DNA of 64,000 bases, from NCBI RefSeq assembly GCF_900103615.1, contig NZ_FNGW01000012.1, positions 1-64,000 on the forward strand, given 5' to 3'. Under the pieces are notes generated by a model, which made no database searches, was not told the origin of the DNA, and worked only from the letters and a program-made list of their open reading frames with translations. The position numbers and the translations under genes were made by a program. How positions within the stretch are numbered: position 1 is the stretch's first letter; each line of letters opens with the position of its first letter. This DNA is from Romboutsia lituseburensis DSM 797. GTDB lineage: Bacteria; Bacillota; Clostridia; Peptostreptococcales; Peptostreptococcaceae. Of this stretch, positions 1 through 8,564 are shown in pieces.

Positions 1-1
1 T

Positions 2-111
2 GGGAACCTTAAGTGCGACAGGAGGGAACTTTTAATACGACACCTGGGAACCTTAAGTACGACAGGAGGGAACTTTTAATACGACATCTAGGAACCTTAA
101 GTACGCATAAA
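2..111. repeat. Iteron array of a theta-type replication origin
   Basis: Five tandem 22-bp repeats at 2, 24, 46, 68 and 90. Two sub-types alternate: GGGAACCTTAAGTACGACA and GGGAACTTTTAATACGACA, so the real unit may be a 44-bp pair. The array is already under way at base 1, so it probably continues on the other side of the cut. Tandem iterons directly upstream of a Rep_3 gene are the classic Rep-binding part of an iteron-regulated plasmid origin. No DnaA box or long AT-rich melting region was separately identified. Confidence 0.85.
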
Positions 112-118
112 TTAAAAA

Positions 119-160
119 ATTGACGTACTTAAAGTTTTATATTAAATTATAAATAGAGTT
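119..160 (+). promoter_or_regulatory. rep promoter overlapped by an inverted half-iteron
   Basis: A -35-like TTGACG (120-125) lies on CGTACTTAA (124-132), which is the reverse complement of the iteron core TTAAGTACG. The -10 is AT-rich and not uniquely assignable. An inverted half-iteron on the rep promoter is the usual arrangement for repression of rep by Rep dimers, while the direct iterons bind monomers. That role is inferred from iteron plasmids in general. Confidence 0.6.
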
Positions 161-183
161 AATTATTGGGTGGAGGAATAGGG

Positions 184-1278
184 ATGGATAGAAATGAAAA
201 AAATATAGTTATGAAAAATAACATAATTATAAAGGCTAAATACAATATATCTACATTAGAGAATAGAATATTTTTAATGCTTTTATACAAATTACAAAAA
301 AATAATGATGATGTAATTAAATGTGAAATTTCTCATGAAGAGTTTAAAACTATAATAAAGAAAAAGCAAACTAGTTCAATAGATTCGATTTCAAATTTAT
401 TAGTTAATTTAAGAAAGCAAAGTATTTATTTTAAAGATGAAGAGGGATGGGGTGAATATGGTTTTATAAATGGATTTAAATATATAAAATCTAGAAAAAC
501 TTTTAAAATTGAAGCATCTAAAGAAATACATACGTATATAAAAAATTATTTGGATACTGGGTATACACCTATTAACCTAGCTATATTTTTTGGACTTATA
601 AATCCAAATGCTCAAAGATTTTATGATTTATTAAGGCTTTGGAGTGGAACAAAGTCTATTATAAATTATAAGGTAGATGACCTCAAAGAACTTTTGATGA
701 TTGAAGGTAAATATGATAGATACAATGATTTTAAAAGAAGGATAGTAGTTCCAGCTATAAAAGAACTTAATGAAACTGGGTATTTTGATATAGATTTTAA
801 AGAGAATAAAGTTGGTAGAAAGGTTGACTCTATTGACTTTATAGTACAAGATTTGGATAAGCGAAAGTATTTCAGCAAAGATGATGTTATAAATGAAATT
901 CCTAATTCTATGTTAGAAGATGTTGTAATACCTTACGATGAAAGAGATAGTGAAAATCAAGATATTATAAGTTTATATTCAAATGATATAGACCAATTAG
1001 ATAGAAAAGATATATTTGTACCAGATGAATCAGTATTTACAACGGGGACATTAAGAAGTTTTAAACTTGATTTTAAAAGTATTGATTTTAAAAATCAATA
1101 TATGGAGAAAGCCTTTAATGATGCGGTAATGATTACATTTGATAAGGATAATGTAGAAAGTATAAAAGCAGTATCTTATAAATTTTTTAAAGGTACTTTA
1201 GATAATAAAATTATCGAGTATAGAATTGAGGAACAACAAGATATCAAACATAGACAAGAGATGGAAATGCTTTGGTAG
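184..1278 (+). CDS. Replication initiator protein, Rep_3 (RepB) family
   Basis: A 364-residue protein of the size and layout of Rep_3 initiators: two winged-helix domains (about residues 10-125 and 130-240) and a charged, poorly conserved tail. The start of the first domain, with IVMKNNIIIKAKYNIS and then an ENRIFLMLLYKLQ helix, matches the family pattern. It would bind the iterons just upstream and open the origin. ATG 184 is chosen because TGGAGGA at 171-177 is spaced for it; the TTG at 166 lies upstream of that ribosome site. The gene ends before a bidirectional terminator. The family call is firm; host range and copy number cannot be read from the sequence. Confidence 0.88.
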   Translation: MDRNEKNIVMKNNIIIKAKYNISTLENRIFLMLLYKLQKNNDDVIKCEISHEEFKTIIKKKQTSSIDSISNLLVNLRKQSIYFKDEEGWGEYGFINGFKYIKSRKTFKIEASKEIHTYIKNYLDTGYTPINLAIFFGLINPNAQRFYDLLRLWSGTKSIINYKVDDLKELLMIEGKYDRYNDFKRRIVVPAIKELNETGYFDIDFKENKVGRKVDSIDFIVQDLDKRKYFSKDDVINEIPNSMLEDVVIPYDERDSENQDIISLYSNDIDQLDRKDIFVPDESVFTTGTLRSFKLDFKSIDFKNQYMEKAFNDAVMITFDKDNVESIKAVSYKFFKGTLDNKIIEYRIEEQQDIKHRQEMEMLW

Positions 1279-1300
1279 ATGATATTAGTATATTACATGT

Positions 1301-1339
1301 AAAAATAAAAATAGGATAGTTTATCCTATTTTTATTTTT
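1301..1339. terminator. Bidirectional rho-independent terminator
   Basis: A perfect 18-bp stem (1301-1318 with 1322-1339) with a 3-nt loop and A/T-rich flanks lies between the convergent rep gene and the membrane-protein gene, so it can serve both strands. Confidence 0.85.
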
Positions 1340-1366
1340 ACTAATATTTTAAATAATTTAAATAAA

Positions 1367-1795
1367 TTAATCTTCTTGATCAAATTCTTTTAGTTTGCTG
1401 CTTCTTAATTTATAAAGATATATTGATGATATAAAAAAGCATATGAAAAATACAATACCTAGAATTATTCCCTCCGCATAATTAGATCCTAATAAAGTAG
1501 CAATAAAACCAAATCCAATTGAAACTATTAATGAAACTATTGTATGTATAATTAGAGATTTTTTCGGTGATTTAATTTCATCATATTCAACAGAGATATC
1601 TAAAGACATATAACAAAGTACGGTACTAACTAAAATAAGCAGAAAAAATAATGGACTATCAAAAACAGCTCTTGCCCCATTATTTATAAAATTCCAAAGC
1701 AAAATTACCATAATACCTAGTGTCTCTAAAATAAATGCAACTTTAATATGTTTTAAATTTTTAATTTTTAATCTTTCATCATTAATTACTTTCAT
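1367..1795 (-). CDS. Membrane partner of XRE regulator (module 1)
   Basis: A 142-residue protein with four predicted transmembrane segments (about 20-38, 48-65, 83-103 and 106-127). It begins MKVINDERLKIKNLKH, so a D-E-R motif precedes the first membrane helix, as in the partners of the other XRE modules in this window. The start overlaps the end of the upstream XRE gene by 14 bases (1782-1795) and has an AAGGAGG site, implying coupled translation. Such XRE/membrane pairs are common in Firmicutes and mostly unstudied. Function unknown; a sensor or regulator of the paired repressor is possible. Confidence 0.7.
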   Translation of the reverse strand: MKVINDERLKIKNLKHIKVAFILETLGIMVILLWNFINNGARAVFDSPLFFLLILVSTVLCYMSLDISVEYDEIKSPKKSLIIHTIVSLIVSIGFGFIATLLGSNYAEGIILGIVFFICFFISSIYLYKLRSSKLKEFDQED

Positions 1796-1997
1796 TTAAA
1801 TCCTCCTTATTAACCCAAAATATTTCATCTAATTTACTTTCTACTACATAGCAAATTTGTAGACATAAATTTAGAGATGGGTTGTATTTACCTTTTTCAA
1901 TCAAACTTATTGTTTGCCTAGTAACTCCTACTTTATCTGCTAACTGTTGTTGAGTTAAACCTACTTTTACACGTGCTATCTTTACTTTATTTTCCAA
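1782..1997 (-). CDS. XRE-family (Cro/CI-type) transcriptional regulator, module 1
   Basis: A small repressor-type protein: a helix-turn-helix of about 55 residues (ARVKVGLTQQQLADKVGV, then TRQTISLIEKGKYNPS) and a short tail. An ATG exists at 2012 but has no ribosome site; the GGAGG it contains is well placed for TTG at 1997, giving a protein of 71 residues with the usual start for this family. It lies just downstream of a 16-bp perfect inverted repeat and is co-transcribed with the membrane gene. Autoregulation is inferred from that layout. Confidence 0.82.
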   Translation of the reverse strand: MENKVKIARVKVGLTQQQLADKVGVTRQTISLIEKGKYNPSLNLCLQICYVVESKLDEIFWVNKEDLNESN

Positions 1998-2020
1998 AAT
2001 ATTATCCTCCATACTATGAA

Positions 2021-2061
2021 TTGTAACATATATATTACAAAATGCAATATATATGTTACAA
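2021..2061 (-). promoter_or_regulatory. Inverted-repeat operator of XRE module 1
   Basis: TTGTAACATATATATT (2021-2036) and its exact reverse complement (2046-2061) are separated by 9 bases; each arm is nearly palindromic itself. It lies directly upstream of the XRE gene on the minus strand, where the promoter should be. Confidence 0.7.
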
Positions 2062-2117
2062 AAACTTTATTAAACTAATTCCTATATTTTTCAGTATTAT
2101 AATATTATTATAATTAA

Positions 2118-2146
2118 AAAAGGCACATAATATTAATGTGCCTTGG
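2118..2146 (-). terminator. Terminator after the 288-residue winged-helix gene
   Basis: AAGGCACAT (2120-2128) pairs with ATGTGCCTT (2136-2144). On the minus strand the stem is followed by a run of T, as expected for the gene ending at 2190. Confidence 0.75.
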
Positions 2147-2189
2147 TTTATATATTGTGTTTTAAATCTGTTTTATCTTGATTAAACAC

Positions 2190-3056
2190 TTATGTAACGA
2201 TTTTTTTAGTACTTTCTAAGTATCTATCTGAAAGTTTATAATAAAACTTTGGTATCATTTGAGCATAATTTAATCCATCTTTTCTAGTGGCTACAATTTC
2301 CTTATAGTCCTGTCTAATATCTATAAAACCTAGTTTTTCAAGAGAATTTAAACAGTCTGAAATAACTTTACGACTTTTGTAACTAAAGCCCATATTGTCA
2401 CATATCTCTTCTTGAGTTAAGCAAGTATCTCCATTTCTTAATTTATATAATAAAATAAGATAAATTCTAATTATATTATCATTATTTGATTTTTTAAGGA
2501 TTTTCAAAGCAACATTACTTATTGTAACATATTGTTTCAATACTTCTGTAACATCACATTTTACACCGTAATTTAAAATATATACAGGATTATCTTTATT
2601 GTCTTTAGTTAGTTCAATTAACTTTATATCTCCATCAACATTGCACTTTCTAAGTTTTATAATATCCTTTTTTAATTTAGATTCACTAATTCCTATTTCT
2701 TGAGCGATTTCTTTTAGCCTAGAGTCTAGCTTTTCTTTATATATGAATCTATTATTTTTATTCTTGTAATTGCCTCCCCAGTTGCTTTCTAACATTATTG
2801 ATCCATAGGTTCTTAAGTCTATTTGTCTATTTCTTAAGATTTCATTTGAACTTGGCATTGGTAGGCAAAAAACCTCCTTGACGGGTTTCCCTGAAATGGC
2901 TGTGTCCTCTTTAATGTAATCATTTTTAAACAGCATATATCTTTGATATTCAAGTTCTTTTATATGAATTCGTCTGAGCCTATAAGTTTCACTTTGTTTG
3001 TAATTCTCAAAAGCCTCCAAAATAGGATTATACTCTGTTGTTTTCTCAATTCCCAT
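2190..3056 (-). CDS. Plasmid winged-helix DNA-binding protein, function unresolved
   Basis: A 288-residue basic, soluble protein. Residues 105-150 look like a helix-turn-helix (RLKEIAQEIGISESKLKKDI), and residues 190-250 like a winged helix (CLTQEEICDNMGFSYKSRKV then a Leu-rich helix and a short wing). This two-part layout is seen in plasmid replication or copy-control proteins and in replication-initiator-like regulators of Clostridia, but I do not recognise a named family. Its position near the origin and its long leader fit a replication or control role. It is not a paralogue of the Rep_3 protein that I can see. Confidence 0.55.
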   Translation of the reverse strand: MGIEKTTEYNPILEAFENYKQSETYRLRRIHIKELEYQRYMLFKNDYIKEDTAISGKPVKEVFCLPMPSSNEILRNRQIDLRTYGSIMLESNWGGNYKNKNNRFIYKEKLDSRLKEIAQEIGISESKLKKDIIKLRKCNVDGDIKLIELTKDNKDNPVYILNYGVKCDVTEVLKQYVTISNVALKILKKSNNDNIIRIYLILLYKLRNGDTCLTQEEICDNMGFSYKSRKVISDCLNSLEKLGFIDIRQDYKEIVATRKDGLNYAQMIPKFYYKLSDRYLESTKKIVT

Positions 3057-3755
3057 ACTTTAATTGCCTTTCTTTTTAGTTAATTAAGCTAGATACATTG
3101 TGGTTGATTATTATAACTTAATCTAGCTAATGCCTGAATGCTCCCCTGAAATATTCAGACGTTTTTTACGTAAATTATAATAACATAAAAATAAAAATAT
3201 GAAAAATTTACCTTTTATTTATAAAAATTACCCTACAACCTTTACTTATCATACTTTATTACGCTACATTTTGAGAAACGGACGAAGTAGTTGGCGATAG
3301 GAGTGAAGCGACTTTTCATATAGAATAAATAATTAAAAACATAACAATACAAAGAAGATAATCTATAAATAGATTATCTATAATAAAGAATGTAGACAAA
3401 AGTATACCACCTATGTAGACTATCGTGCACAATCATTGGAATGACTATAACTGAGATATGTACTTCTTAGAAATGATTTAATATGTCAATTTGATAACTG
3501 TGAAAGTAATGAAATTGAGAGGATTTAAAGGTTATACTTTTTTATAGTTTTATAGATTAAATTTATATATATATTTAGAGCGTATACTATACTATTTGAG
3601 CTGATAGGACGCGATAAGAACGGTTTTGTAATTGAAGTTGACTAACTAGTTATGTTTGTTATAAAAATGGAAATTAGGGCTTATTAATAGAGGATATGTA
3701 TTATTGATATATTTAAGTTTACATAATATAATAATAGTAGTAAGGGGGGGATTAG
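3057..3755. other. Non-coding 0.7-kb region near the origin with several hairpins
   Basis: No credible gene. It holds an inverted repeat with arms AAGCTAGAT/ATCTAGCT (about 3088-3128), a CTGAAT/ATTCAG hairpin followed by a T run on the plus strand (3134-3166), a 24-bp palindrome at 3356-3379 (GATAATCTAT, AA, ATAGATTATC), and a GC-richer block at 3270-3311 related to one at 55333. The structure may be the leader of the minus-strand winged-helix gene plus plasmid control elements. Promoter-like AT-rich DNA precedes the gene at 3756. Confidence 0.5.
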
Positions 3756-4055
3756 ATGAAATTTGATAATTTTAGGTATAATGTAACATTGTCTGATATA
3801 CCAGAGGCATATCAAGATATTGCTTCAATGATGGGAATAGATAAATTTATTGAGTTTTGCTATTTATATGGTGGTGGCAATATATATTTTCCAACAGTAA
3901 AAACTCTAAAAAATCACTTTAGAAATGATGAAATATTAGAGCTGTATAGAGATGGAATGGCAATTGTAGAAATAGCAAGAAAACACCAAATTAGTCCAAA
4001 CTATGTTAGATATATAGTTAAAAGAAGTGCTGATTTAATAAATTATAATAGTTGA
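3756..4055 (+). CDS. Mor-type transcription activator family protein
   Basis: A 99-residue protein with the two-part Mor/C layout. Residues 12-55 form the dimerisation part (DIPEAYQDIASMMGIDKFIE then a glycine-rich strand ending in IYFPTV). Residues 70-95 are a helix-turn-helix (EILELYRDGMAIVEIARKHQ, then ISPNYVRYIVKRS). In phage Mu, Mor activates middle promoters; small stand-alone relatives are common in clostridial mobile DNA. GGGGGGG just upstream acts as ribosome site. The target is unknown; it may control the next genes or a phage-derived promoter elsewhere. Confidence 0.75.
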   Translation: MKFDNFRYNVTLSDIPEAYQDIASMMGIDKFIEFCYLYGGGNIYFPTVKTLKNHFRNDEILELYRDGMAIVEIARKHQISPNYVRYIVKRSADLINYNS

Positions 4056-4191
4056 AGCAGTATTTGGAACAATTTTTTATAGAAGAAGAAATATACATAA
4101 GTAAATTAAGTTAAAAGTAGAGATAGAAAATAAAGTAATAGATTTTAATATATATAAATAACCGAGTAGGTACAGGTATATAGCTATTAAG

Positions 4192-4240
4192 AAAAGTATT
4201 TATTTTAGATGATTTGTTATCTAAGATAAATACTTTTTTT
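4192..4240 (+). terminator. Rho-independent terminator
   Basis: AAAAGTATTTAT...AGAT pairs with ATCT...ATAAATACTTTT around an 8-nt loop (4211-4218) and runs into seven T. It closes the Mor-like transcript about 140 bases after its stop codon. Confidence 0.75.
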
Positions 4241-4282
4241 ACGTTAAAAACTTCAAAGATATAAAAAAGATGAATTTACACC

Positions 4283-4335
4283 TTGACAACTATAATTGTC
4301 ATAAACTATTATTATATTGACAATTATAGTTGTCA
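4283..4335 (+). promoter_or_regulatory. Promoter with paired operators of XRE module 2
   Basis: TTGACA (4283-4288), an 18-nt spacer and TATTAT (4307-4312) form the promoter. TGACAACTATAATTGTCA (4284-4301) covers the -35 and its reverse complement lies at 4318-4335 around the expected transcription start; each 18-mer is itself near-palindromic. Two mirror-image operators covering -35 and +1 strongly suggest autorepression by the XRE protein. Confidence 0.78.
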
Positions 4336-4367
4336 TCATGGTGATAAAAATAGTCAGGAGGAATTAC

Positions 4368-4583
4368 ATGCCATTAAATAATCGATTAAAAGAATATCGA
4401 GCTAAAATTAACGTAAATCAGACTGAGATGGGGAAATTAGTTGGAGTATCTAGGCAAACGATAAGTCAAATTGAACGTGGAGACTATTCTCCATCAGTTA
4501 CTTTAGCATTAAAGATAGCAAAGATATTAAATGTGAGTGTAGAAGATATTTTTATTTATGAGGAGGATGAGATTGATGGATAA
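4368..4583 (+). CDS. XRE-family transcriptional regulator, module 2
   Basis: A 71-residue protein, nearly all helix-turn-helix: MPLNNRLKEYRAKINVNQTE, then VGVSRQTISQIERGDYSPS and a short helix ending in an acidic tail. ATG 4368 follows CAGGAGG at the right distance; the reading frame extends upstream through the operator, which argues against longer starts. Its last codons overlap the start of the membrane gene (ATGGATAA shared, 4576-4583), so the two are translationally coupled. Repression of its own operon is inferred from the operators upstream. Confidence 0.85.
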   Translation: MPLNNRLKEYRAKINVNQTEMGKLVGVSRQTISQIERGDYSPSVTLALKIAKILNVSVEDIFIYEEDEIDG

Positions 4584-5370
4584 TAGCCGTGTAAATGAGA
4601 TTAAAAAAGAAGATAAGAAGGCTTTTAAAGGTTTTTTTATTATATTAATAATTAGTACAATTCTTGGAGGCGTTTTTGGTTCTACTTATAGCAATTTAAA
4701 AGAAGTTTTTGGGGAAAGTTTATCTAGTTTAGTAATAAATATACTTGAGGTAATTACACCATTTGCAAGTCTGGCTCTTTCTATATTAGTTATAATAGTA
4801 AGTACAATAGTATATACTAATTCACGAAAAGGATATGATTTGTGGAATCAAGCGAATGAAGATGATAATAGCATTGATAGAATTGAAAAAAATTTATCTT
4901 ACTTAATGTTAATTATTTCAGTAAATCAAATTTTAGGATTTTTCTTTATGGCAACTGGAGGTATGTTGTTACCTTTTGATGATATAAATGGTGATCCTAG
5001 CATGCTAAAAGCTAATTGTTTCATGATAGGATTTATATTGTGTTTTGTATCTACTACATTAATTCAGAAGAAAGTAATTAATCTAAGAAAAGAAATTAAT
5101 CCTTTCTTAAAAGGTAGCATATATGATATGAAATTTTCAAAAAAATGGATAGATAGCTGCGATGAGTCTATAAAAATGAGAATATATAAAAGTTCATATA
5201 AGTCACTTAAGTGTGTTTCAACAACATGTTTAATACTTTTTTTAGTTAGTATCATAGGTTATGAATTATGGGACTTTGGTATTGTTCCTATGACAATGGT
5301 AATTATTATATGGTTAGTACAAACTGTATCTTATTGTATAGAAGAAATTAAATCTTCAAAGGTAAATTAG
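4576..5370 (+). CDS. DUF3169-like membrane protein, XRE module 2 partner
   Basis: A 264-residue protein with six likely membrane helices (about 20-42, 55-82, 107-130, 145-163, 212-230 and 234-252) and a cytoplasmic stretch with a DRIEKNLSYLM motif. The size and this motif resemble DUF3169 proteins, which sit next to small XRE regulators in many Firmicutes. ATG 4576 is preferred because AGGAGG at 4561-4566 is spaced for it. Function unknown; some relatives lie beside ABC exporters, so an envelope-stress role is possible. Confidence 0.65.
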   Translation: MDNSRVNEIKKEDKKAFKGFFIILIISTILGGVFGSTYSNLKEVFGESLSSLVINILEVITPFASLALSILVIIVSTIVYTNSRKGYDLWNQANEDDNSIDRIEKNLSYLMLIISVNQILGFFFMATGGMLLPFDDINGDPSMLKANCFMIGFILCFVSTTLIQKKVINLRKEINPFLKGSIYDMKFSKKWIDSCDESIKMRIYKSSYKSLKCVSTTCLILFLVSIIGYELWDFGIVPMTMVIIIWLVQTVSYCIEEIKSSKVN

Positions 5371-5377
5371 AATGAAA

Positions 5378-5420
5378 AATCTCTAAAGGCTTTATAGCTA
5401 AAGCCTTTAGAGATTTTTTT
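5378..5420. terminator. Bidirectional terminator
   Basis: A 17-bp stem (5378-5394 with 5399-5415), 4-nt loop, then seven T; it lies between convergent genes and overlaps neither. Confidence 0.9.
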
Positions 5421-5425
5421 AGTTT

Positions 5426-5854
5426 TTAACCACGACAATCAGCAGTTTCAATTTTGAATTTACCATCTTCATCTTTTAAATAAACATACATGTCGCTGTT
5501 ATCCAGTATTGATTTGTCTTCTTTTGAGACTATGTCATATTCAACTTTTACTTTATACATTCCATTCAACTTTTTAAATTCAGAAATATTAAAATCATAA
5601 TTTACTAACTCATTTTGTCTATCTGATTCAAAAGTAGTTAAATATTCAATTAGACTATCTGTTATAGAACTATCGTTAGTAAAATAAACCTTTAATTTAT
5701 TTAATTCTGATTCAGACGAGTAGTCTTCCATACTGTTTATTGCTTCAAAAAAACTAGTTATGGTTTGCTTACTTGAATTTTTAACTTCAGTACTTACATT
5801 TGAACATCCAACCATAAGTATCGAAATCAAAAACATTAGTAATAATCTTTTCAT
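5426..5854 (-). CDS. Secreted lipoprotein of unknown function
   Basis: A 142-residue protein with a type II signal peptide: MKRLLLMFLISILMVGC, lipobox LMVGC at residues 13-17. The mature part (about 125 residues) is polar and resembles the NTF2/DUF4878-like lipoproteins with a central ITSFFEAINSMEDYSSE helix followed by beta strands ending in IETADCRG; that comparison is only by layout. It is a single gene with its own promoter region and a shared terminator. Anchored to the outer face of the membrane. Confidence 0.72.
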   Translation of the reverse strand: MKRLLLMFLISILMVGCSNVSTEVKNSSKQTITSFFEAINSMEDYSSESELNKLKVYFTNDSSITDSLIEYLTTFESDRQNELVNYDFNISEFKKLNGMYKVKVEYDIVSKEDKSILDNSDMYVYLKDEDGKFKIETADCRG

Positions 5855-6077
5855 TATACATCTCCCTCTATTTATTAATCCCTCATCTGTTATTTTATAA
5901 ATTTATTTAATTTAATTCAATAAGATATAGGTAATTAGATTATTAATGTTATTATATTTAACTATTTTTATGACTTAAACATTGTTGAATTTGGTAAAAT
6001 ATATGCTATGTTATAATAAATTTAAGTTATAACTAATATGTAGGAAAAACTGAAATAAAATAAGGGAGAAAGTAAAT

Positions 6078-6338
6078 ATGAAAAAAATAATTATCGGATG
6101 CTGCTTAACTATGGTTGGAGCATTTTCAAATATTGCTTTATTAATAAGCATATCATTTCATGTAAATAAATTAGGTGGGTGGTCAGATCCGCCAGGTAAA
6201 TTCATGACTGCAATAGAGGGCACAGGCGCATCAGTATTAATTTTTCCAATGATAATAGCTACTATATTGCTTGGAGTTGGATTATACTTGTTGCTTCAAG
6301 ACTATTTAAAAACATTATCAAACCGAGTTAATAAATAA
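6078..6338 (+). CDS. Small two-helix membrane protein
   Basis: An 86-residue protein with two membrane segments (about 4-25 and 50-73), joined by an extracellular or cytoplasmic loop that contains a W-S-D-P-P-G-K-F motif. Ribosome site AAGGGAGAA. It stands alone, about 60 bases ahead of another small gene on the same strand. I do not recognise a family. Confidence 0.6.
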   Translation: MKKIIIGCCLTMVGAFSNIALLISISFHVNKLGGWSDPPGKFMTAIEGTGASVLIFPMIIATILLGVGLYLLLQDYLKTLSNRVNK

Positions 6339-6397
6339 TCACTTAAAGTAAATATTAAATTATAAAATTTAAATGCTATAACGACACAAGGAGGAAT

Positions 6398-6760
6398 ATG
6401 ATGAACAAATATACCAATCAGCAAATAGATGATACTTTAAATATCATAGAGTCTACAATTAGAAATTGTGAAAAAATACAACCTAAATTCAAAGAAGGGA
6501 CACCTCAACTCTCTCTTTCTAGAAATCGTATAAAGGCTTTATATATTTCAAAATCTTTAATTACAAGTCAAGAAAAGGACTACACACAAGAAGAATTATT
6601 AAAATCAGTACCTCAAGTTACTTCTATTATTAGTAAAAGTCAAAAGGCAATGATTAATGCAAAAGAAGGTACAGGAACATATACACGTTTAAAAAAGATA
6701 ATAGATGCAATGACAATTTCATTATCATATATTGAAGATGCTATAAATCAAGATAACTAA
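6398..6760 (+). CDS. Small soluble helical protein, unknown
   Basis: A 120-residue, mostly helical protein without membrane segments or recognisable motifs. AAGGAGG at 6389-6395 precedes two adjacent ATG codons (6398, 6401); the second has slightly better spacing. It may be co-transcribed with the small membrane gene at 6078. The pattern of hydrophobic residues suggests a four-helix bundle. Codon use fits the neighbours. Confidence 0.6.
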   Translation: MMNKYTNQQIDDTLNIIESTIRNCEKIQPKFKEGTPQLSLSRNRIKALYISKSLITSQEKDYTQEELLKSVPQVTSIISKSQKAMINAKEGTGTYTRLKKIIDAMTISLSYIEDAINQDN

Positions 6761-6935
6761 TTACTAAATAGCAATTTATGATGGATTAAATCGTATATTG
6801 TGATTAAAAATTTGAATATATAGATAATTATTCATTTAAATAAAATTACAACCTGCTAACTTGATTAATGTATACTTTAGTGCTACTATTAATTTGCAAA
6901 ATCCAAATTTTGGATAAAAATGGGGGCGTTTTAAA

Positions 6936-8360
6936 GTGAATAATACACAAATAAAAGAATATTTAAATTATTTTATCGAACAATATTTTCAAGAAATAGA
7001 AAATCTACCATCAAGTGATATATTAAAAATAGCTGATTCTAGTCAACTTGAAAAAATTAAAAATATTAATATACCCAACGAAGGTAGAAAAATTCAAGAA
7101 GTTATAAATGAAATGATTGAAGATGTTTATGATTATAGAGGGAAAGTAGATCACCCAAGATTTTTTGGATTTGTACCTGGACCAGCAGATATTACTTCTT
7201 GGATTGGGGATGTTATGACAAGTGCATATAATTTACATACTGCAAGCTGGATGATATCATCTGGTGCAAGCTGTATTGAAAAAAAATTAATTGAATGGTT
7301 ATCTAAAAAGGTAGGATATGATACAACTAAATCTGTTGGGTTATTTGTCTCAGGAGGTTCTATGGCAAATATTACCGCTTTAGTAACTGCGAGAGATAAT
7401 AAACTTTCACCGGAAACATTTCATTTAGGAGTTGCTTATGTCTCTGATCAAACACATAGTTCCATTAAAAAGGCTTTAAAAATAGCTGGGATATCTCCTC
7501 AAAACATAAGAAAGATATCTTCTGATTTAAATTATAAAATGAATATAAGTGAACTTGAAAGAACGATACAAGAGGATATTTTAAAAGGATTAAAACCATT
7601 TGTAATAATTGCAAGTGCTGGAACAACTAATACAGGAAGTATTGATCCAATGTATAAAATTTCTAATGTATGCTCCAAGTATAAATTATGGATGCATGTT
7701 GATGGAGCGTATGGAGCATCAATATTATTATCCCAAAACTATAATAATTTATTAAATGGTATTGAAAATGCTGATAGTTTAAGTTGGGATGCTCATAAAT
7801 GGTTATTCCAAACATACGCTTGTGGAGTGGTTATTGTAAAAGATAAAAATAATTCAGTAAACAGTTTTAGTGAAAATCCAGAGTATTTAAGAGATTTAGA
7901 TGTAGACAATGGTCTAATCAACTATGGAAATATTGGAATGGAATTAACTAGACCTGCTAGATATCTTAAACTTTGGACTACTTTGCAGACTTTAGGTACT
8001 GATGAAATAAGTAGAAGAATAGAATATGGTATTAATATTACAGAGTATGTTGAAGAATTGCTAGAAGGTTTGGATAACTGGGAAATAATTTCAAAGCCAA
8101 GTTTAGCTATTATTAATTTTAGATATGCTCCTTGCGGTATTTCACAAAAACAAATAGAGGATATAAATAATAATATTTCTAAATTAATGCTTCAAAGTAA
8201 TTATGCAGGAATATTTACAACTGTTTTAAACAATAAAGTTGTTTTAAGAATGTGTTGCATCAACCATGAGACTACTAAAGAAGACATAAAAAATACTATT
8301 GCTAAATTAGATGAATTTGCAAAGAAGTTACTAGAAGATATGGTTACCTTGGTAATTTAA
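6936..8360 (+). CDS. PLP-dependent aromatic amino-acid decarboxylase
   Basis: A 474-residue group II pyridoxal-phosphate decarboxylase. Visible family landmarks: HPRFFGFVPG at 73-82, the cofactor-phosphate region VSGGSMAN at 138-145, the stacking histidine in DQTHSSIKKA, D256 in HVDGAYG, and the Schiff-base lysine K288 in SWDAHKW. Length and motifs fit the tryptophan/tyrosine/phenylalanine decarboxylases of gut Clostridia that make tryptamine or phenethylamine; the substrate cannot be fixed by eye. It acts in the cytoplasm. GTG start with TGGGGGCG as ribosome site. No amine antiporter gene is adjacent. It faces the triple RidA gene, whose product type removes enamine/imine by-products of PLP enzymes. 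Confidence 0.88.
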   Translation: MNNTQIKEYLNYFIEQYFQEIENLPSSDILKIADSSQLEKIKNINIPNEGRKIQEVINEMIEDVYDYRGKVDHPRFFGFVPGPADITSWIGDVMTSAYNLHTASWMISSGASCIEKKLIEWLSKKVGYDTTKSVGLFVSGGSMANITALVTARDNKLSPETFHLGVAYVSDQTHSSIKKALKIAGISPQNIRKISSDLNYKMNISELERTIQEDILKGLKPFVIIASAGTTNTGSIDPMYKISNVCSKYKLWMHVDGAYGASILLSQNYNNLLNGIENADSLSWDAHKWLFQTYACGVVIVKDKNNSVNSFSENPEYLRDLDVDNGLINYGNIGMELTRPARYLKLWTTLQTLGTDEISRRIEYGINITEYVEELLEGLDNWEIISKPSLAIINFRYAPCGISQKQIEDINNNISKLMLQSNYAGIFTTVLNNKVVLRMCCINHETTKEDIKNTIAKLDEFAKKLLEDMVTLVI

Positions 8361-8446
8361 TATAATTAAAATAAATAATCATTTAAATTTGAGAGTTAAA
8401 TAGGTGGTTATAAAATATATTTAAATACGAGTTGGTATTTATGGAT

Positions 8447-8482
8447 AAAGGGAGCTGATAATATTTTTAGCTCCCTTTATTA
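8447..8482 (+). terminator. Terminator of the decarboxylase gene
   Basis: AAAGGGAGCT (8447-8456) pairs with AGCTCCCTTT (8469-8478), 12-nt loop, T-rich tail. It lies between convergent genes. Confidence 0.85.
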
Positions 8483-8564
8483 ATTAGTATATTATATATT
8501 TAGCATTCACCTTTGCCATAAACAAGTAACTTCGGTAATGCTTGCATTTTCAAGTTAATTTCTA

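Noticed and set aside
1..111. A CRISPR array at the start of the window.
   Set aside because: The 22-bp units are contiguous with no spacers, alternate in type and precede a Rep_3 gene; they are iterons.
8500..8548. A 15-codon minus-strand frame (MQALPKLLVYGKGEC) just after the triple RidA gene, looking like a small peptide precursor.
   Set aside because: There is no ribosome binding site, no processing or export gene nearby, and it is short enough to occur by chance.
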